From NCBI GenBank assembly GCA_900547455.1, contig URGV01000023.1, positions 1-33,802 of the forward strand: a stretch of DNA of 33,802 nucleotides. Reading direction: 5' to 3'. Position numbers and translations under genes: made by a program. This stretch comes from an uncultured Oscillospiraceae bacterium. GTDB lineage: Bacteria > Bacillota > Clostridia > Oscillospirales > Ruminococcaceae. Positions 31,100 through 33,802 of this stretch are shown piece by piece. The notes beneath the pieces are model-generated. The model worked only from the letters and a program-made list of their open reading frames with translations. It did not search any database and was not told where the DNA came from. Numbering within the stretch: the stretch's first letter is position 1; each line of letters starts with the position of its first letter.

Positions 31100-31768
31100 T
31101 CAGCGCACCTCCCAGGTGTACCCCAAGCCGTACACCGTCTTGATCGGCGCGTCAGTCAGCTTGTCCCGCAGCCGCTTTACCGCCACCGAAAGGGCGTTTT
31201 CGTCCACAAATTCGCCGCCGTCCCACACCTTTTCCAGCAGCTGCTCGCGGGTCAGGGTGTGGCCGCGGTTTTCGGTCAGCAGCCGCAGCAGGCGCTGCTC
31301 GGTGCGGGAGAGCTCGACCGGCACCCCATCGCGGAAAAACTGCATCCGCGCAAAGTCAAAGACAAACGGCGGGTCGGTGAAGGCGGCCTGTGGCCGGGCG
31401 CGGCGGCGCAGCAGGTTGCTCACCCTTGCGCGCAGCACCGCCAGCGAAAAGGGCTTGGTGACATAGTCGTCCGCCCCTAAGGTGAGCCCCGCCACCTCGT
31501 CGCTTTCCAGGTCGTTGGCGGTGAGGATCAGCACCGGTACCTCGCTGCGCTGCCGCAGCCATCGAAGAAAGTCCAGCCCGTTGCCGTCCGGGAGGTTTAG
31601 GTCCAGCACCACCAGGTCAAAGCTCTGCTGCTCCCACCTGCTTTTTCCCTCCTGCAAATCCCGCGCCAGCGCGACGATTCGCCCCGGCTCGGTCAGCGCC
31701 ACCGCCACCCCGCGGCCCAGCGCGCTGTCGTCCTCGATCAAAAGAATCTGCTGTTCCATCCGTCGCAT
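31100..31768 (-). CDS. OmpR/PhoB-family response regulator
   Basis: 222 residues from ATG 31768 (AAAGGA upstream; ATG 31759 is possible). Receiver domain (about 5-118): acidic pocket IEDD (Asp13-Asp14), phosphoacceptor Asp56 in VVLDLNLPDGNG, Thr84 in ILTAND, and Lys105 in VTKPF. The winged-helix trans_reg_C domain (about 135-222) has LSRTEQRLLRLLTENRGHTLTREQLLEKVWDGGEFVDENALSVAVKRLRDKL and YGLGYTWEV. Regulators of this class bind tandem 10-11 bp repeats as dimers, consistent with the site at 30135-30167. Co-transcribed with the kinase. Confidence 0.95.
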   Translation of the reverse strand: MRRMEQQILLIEDDSALGRGVAVALTEPGRIVALARDLQEGKSRWEQQSFDLVVLDLNLPDGNGLDFLRWLRQRSEVPVLILTANDLESDEVAGLTLGADDYVTKPFSLAVLRARVSNLLRRRARPQAAFTDPPFVFDFARMQFFRDGVPVELSRTEQRLLRLLTENRGHTLTREQLLEKVWDGGEFVDENALSVAVKRLRDKLTDAPIKTVYGLGYTWEVR

Positions 31769-31797
31769 CCCGTCCTTTTCTGTTTGCGTTTGGTCTT

Positions 31798-31826
31798 ATC
31801 CTACCACGTTTATCGGGGCTTTGCAA
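31798..31826 (-). promoter_or_regulatory. Promoter of the response regulator-kinase operon
   Basis: Minus strand: TTGCAA (31821-31826), 17-bp spacer, TAGGAT (31798-31803) with a TGG extension. Confidence 0.65.
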
Positions 31827-31866
31827 TCCTGTTTTGGCCGGGTCCGTTCCGCCCGCTTTAGTCTGC

Positions 31867-31884
31867 TAATATGCTACCATATTA
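31867..31884. repeat. Small palindrome in the regulator-hutH intergenic region
   Basis: TAATATG (31867-31873), CTAC, CATATTA (31878-31884). It lies between the two divergent promoters of the 31769-32095 gap; an operator is possible but unproven. The rest of that gap is AT-rich with no other element I can support besides the promoters and the leader hairpin. Confidence 0.4.
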
Positions 31885-31992
31885 CTAAATATCCCTCTGC
31901 AAATTTGGTGAAAATCACTGTCATTTTGTACAGATAAACAGAGCGATATTTTGAAATACTGTAGAAATTACTCATCTTTTCCCTCTTTTCAT

Positions 31993-32021
31993 TTGACACC
32001 TCCTGCTTTGTCTGTTATCTT
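31993..32021 (+). promoter_or_regulatory. Promoter of the histidine ammonia-lyase gene
   Basis: Perfect TTGACA (31993-31998), 17-bp spacer, TATCTT (32016-32021) with a TGT extension. Transcript would start near 32028, just before a leader hairpin. Confidence 0.75.
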
Positions 32022-32031
32022 GATATTAAAG

Positions 32032-32054
32032 AGGAAACGTCCTGTGCGTTTCCT
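32032..32054 (+). promoter_or_regulatory. Leader hairpin upstream of hutH
   Basis: AGGAAACG / CGTTTCCT arms (32032-32039 and 32047-32054) around a 7-nt loop, at the very 5' end of the predicted transcript; a run of seven T lies about 10 nt beyond. It could stabilise the mRNA or act in attenuation; too short for a known riboswitch. Confidence 0.45.
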
Positions 32055-32095
32055 GCCCGTACGATTTTTTTACCATACAGAGAGGAATGAAAGCG

Positions 32096-33664
32096 ATGAT
32101 TATGAACCCATCCACCATCCATGAGGTCGTCATCGACGGACACAGCCTGACCATCGAGTCCTTTGTGGCTGTCGCCCGCTTTGGCGCCAAGGTCAGCGTC
32201 TCGCCCGAGGCGATTGCCAACATGCAGAAATCCCGCGACCTTGCCGAAAAGATCGCCGCCGAAAAGCGGGTAGCCTACGGCATCACCACCGGATTCGGCG
32301 ACTTTGCCAAGGTTGCCGTGCCGGAGGAGATGTCCAACACCCTCTCCACCAACCTGATCCTCAGCCACTGCACCGCCACCGGCGAGCCCTACTCCGAGGA
32401 GGTTGTCCGCGGCATGCTGCTGCTGCGCGCCAACGCCCTGTGCGTCGGCGTTTCCGGCGTGCGCCCGGTGCTGGTGACCATGATGGCCGAGATGCTCAAT
32501 AAGGGCGTCGTGCCGGTCGTCCCGCAGAAGGGGTCGCTGGGCGCTTCGGGCGACCTTGCCCCGCTGGCGCACATGTCGCTGCCGCTGCTGGGCAAGGGCC
32601 GCGCCTACTACCAGGGCGTCGAGATGGACGGCGGCGAGGCGATGGCCAAAGCCGGCATCCAGACGCTGGACACCCTGGTCTGCAAGGAGGGCCTGGGACT
32701 GACCAACGGCACCTGCGCAATGACCTCGGTGGGCACGCTGGCGCTGTACGACACCATCTGCGCCTCCCAGCTGGCCGACCTGATCGCCTCGATGAGCATG
32801 GAGGCGCTGACCGGCCTGCTCAACGCCTTTGACGAGCGGGTACACGCGGTGCGCGGCCACAAGGGCCAGCTGACCGTCGCCAAAAACTTCCGCCTGCTGA
32901 CCGAAGGCTCCGAGATTCTCTCCAACTGCCAGCAGGACCGCGTCCAGGACGCCTACTCGCTGCGCTGCATCCCGCAGGTACACGGCGCCATCCGCGACGC
33001 CATCGACTATGTCATGGAGAAGGTTTCCATCGAGCTCAACGCCGTCACCGACAACCCGCTGGTATTCCTGGATGATGAGAACGTCATCTCCGGCGGCAAC
33101 TTCCACGGCGAACCGATGGCTCTGGCCTTTGACTTTTTGGGCATCGCCTGCTCGGAGATCGCCGACATCTCGGAGCGCCGCACCGAGCGCATGGTCAACG
33201 CCGCGCTCTCCAACGGCCTGACCCCCTTCCTGACCACCGAAGGCGGCGTCAACTCCGGCTACATGATCGTGCAGTATTCGGCAGCCTCGATGGTTTCGGA
33301 GAACAAGGTGCTGGCGCACCCGGCCTCGGTCGACTCGATTCCTTCCTCCGCCAACCAGGAGGACATGGTCTCGATGGGCACCACCGCCGCCCGCAAGGCC
33401 GGCTGGATTGTGCAGAACACCCTGTCGGTTTTGGCCGACGAGCTGCTGACCGCCTGCCAGGGCATCGACATCCGCCGCCGGCTCAACACCCACGGCCAGG
33501 GCATCTCGCCGGTGCACCAGAAGGTTTACGACTGCGTGCGCAAGGTGGCGGACTTCTACGAGGTCGACCGCGAGCTGTGGCCGGATATCAAGGCCGTTGA
33601 GAAGCTGGTCCGCTCCGGGGAGCTGCTGGAGATCGTCCGCAGCACGGTTGCTGATTTTGAATAA
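32096..33664 (+). CDS. hutH: Histidine ammonia-lyase
   Basis: 522 residues from ATG 32096, with AGAGAGGA 9 nt upstream; ATG 32087 abuts that site and is less likely. Converts L-histidine to urocanate and ammonia in the cytoplasm, the first step of histidine breakdown. The MIO cofactor triad Ala-Ser-Gly sits at about 150-152 in GSLGASGDLAPLAHMSLPLLG. The active-site Tyr is in YGITTGFGDFA, and SHCTATGEP keeps the Ser-His pair typical of HAL rather than Phe/Tyr lyases. Length fits the family (about 505-525). Strong promoter of its own. No hutU, hutI or glutamate formiminotransferase gene is visible before the window ends, so pathway context is unknown. Confidence 0.95.
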   Translation: MIMNPSTIHEVVIDGHSLTIESFVAVARFGAKVSVSPEAIANMQKSRDLAEKIAAEKRVAYGITTGFGDFAKVAVPEEMSNTLSTNLILSHCTATGEPYSEEVVRGMLLLRANALCVGVSGVRPVLVTMMAEMLNKGVVPVVPQKGSLGASGDLAPLAHMSLPLLGKGRAYYQGVEMDGGEAMAKAGIQTLDTLVCKEGLGLTNGTCAMTSVGTLALYDTICASQLADLIASMSMEALTGLLNAFDERVHAVRGHKGQLTVAKNFRLLTEGSEILSNCQQDRVQDAYSLRCIPQVHGAIRDAIDYVMEKVSIELNAVTDNPLVFLDDENVISGGNFHGEPMALAFDFLGIACSEIADISERRTERMVNAALSNGLTPFLTTEGGVNSGYMIVQYSAASMVSENKVLAHPASVDSIPSSANQEDMVSMGTTAARKAGWIVQNTLSVLADELLTACQGIDIRRRLNTHGQGISPVHQKVYDCVRKVADFYEVDRELWPDIKAVEKLVRSGELLEIVRSTVADFE

Positions 33665-33753
33665 TCTTTTGCGAGGGGCTGCGCGCCCGGGGGGGTTATG
33701 CAAGGACACAGTCCCTGCGCCCACCGATGCGGGCGCTCCGCCCCGCGCCCCGG

Positions 33754-33780
33754 GTGACTTTCTTATGAGAAGAAAGTCAC
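33754..33780 (+). repeat. Perfect inverted repeat in GC-rich tail after hutH
   Basis: GTGACTTTCTT (33754-33764), ATGAG, AAGAAAGTCAC (33770-33780). It sits inside a strikingly GC-rich, non-coding stretch (33670-33802) that starts directly after hutH and looks like a dispersed intergenic element rather than a simple terminator, since no T-run follows. It is cut by the window edge. Confidence 0.55.
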
Positions 33781-33802
33781 CAAAGACTCACCAGGGACCT
33801 CC

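Noticed and set aside
32015..33724. Open frame of about 569 codons opposite hutH
   Set aside because: Antisense shadow of an unambiguous histidine ammonia-lyase; composition is low-complexity and there is no ribosome site.

Overview
The window looks like chromosomal DNA of a spore-forming, Gram-positive anaerobe of the Clostridia, probably an Oscillospiraceae/Ruminococcaceae-type bacterium. The reasons are a SpoIVB sporulation protease, sigma-A promoters of TTGACA/TATAAT type, strong AGGAGG ribosome sites, frequent TTG/GTG starts, lipoprotein signal peptides and high-GC coding DNA. The assignment is inference; no rRNA, tRNA, CRISPR array or insertion sequence was seen.

Layout. 1-850 (minus): a lipoprotein thioredoxin (TlpA-like) and a 49-residue CXXC membrane peptide. 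1168-2391 (plus): a GT4 lipid-type glycosyltransferase. 2541-5905 (plus): a MoxR ATPase / DUF58 / DUF4129-like membrane protein operon. 5962-8442 (minus): a TelA / XpaC pair. 8722-9981 (plus): a solitary spoIVB. 10050-16805 (minus): a five-gene operon with two FtsX/MacB-type permeases, one ATPase and two tandem M28-peptidase lipoproteins. One of these lipoproteins keeps every zinc ligand and the other has lost or changed all five. 17064-19086 (minus): an XRE regulator, a sigma-70 family factor, a membrane anti-sigma-like protein and a small secreted protein; the left half is abruptly AT-rich. 19304-20179: a cysteine-rich multi-spanning membrane protein. 20321-24557: a heavy-metal locus, with an ArsR sensor, AraC regulator and small membrane protein on minus, and a stand-alone HMA metallochaperone plus a Zn/Cd/Pb P-type ATPase on plus. 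24637-26535 (minus): RecQ helicase. 26734-31768 (minus): response regulator, a histidine kinase lacking a sensor domain, an ABC ATPase and an 886-residue double-FtsX permease. Three 11-bp direct repeats lie just upstream of a -10 element in front of the ATPase. 32096-33664 (plus): histidine ammonia-lyase, followed by a GC-rich tail with a perfect inverted repeat.

How the genes work together. Envelope functions dominate: lipid glycosylation, TelA/XpaC, MoxR-DUF58, two peptide or lipoprotein-handling ABC systems, an extracytoplasmic signalling cassette and metal efflux. The strongest candidates for under-described biology are the 10-17 kb ABC/M28 operon with its pseudo-peptidase, the mosaic anti-sigma/secreted-protein cassette at 17.0-18.3 kb, and the two-component/ABC module with its phased repeats at 30.1 kb.
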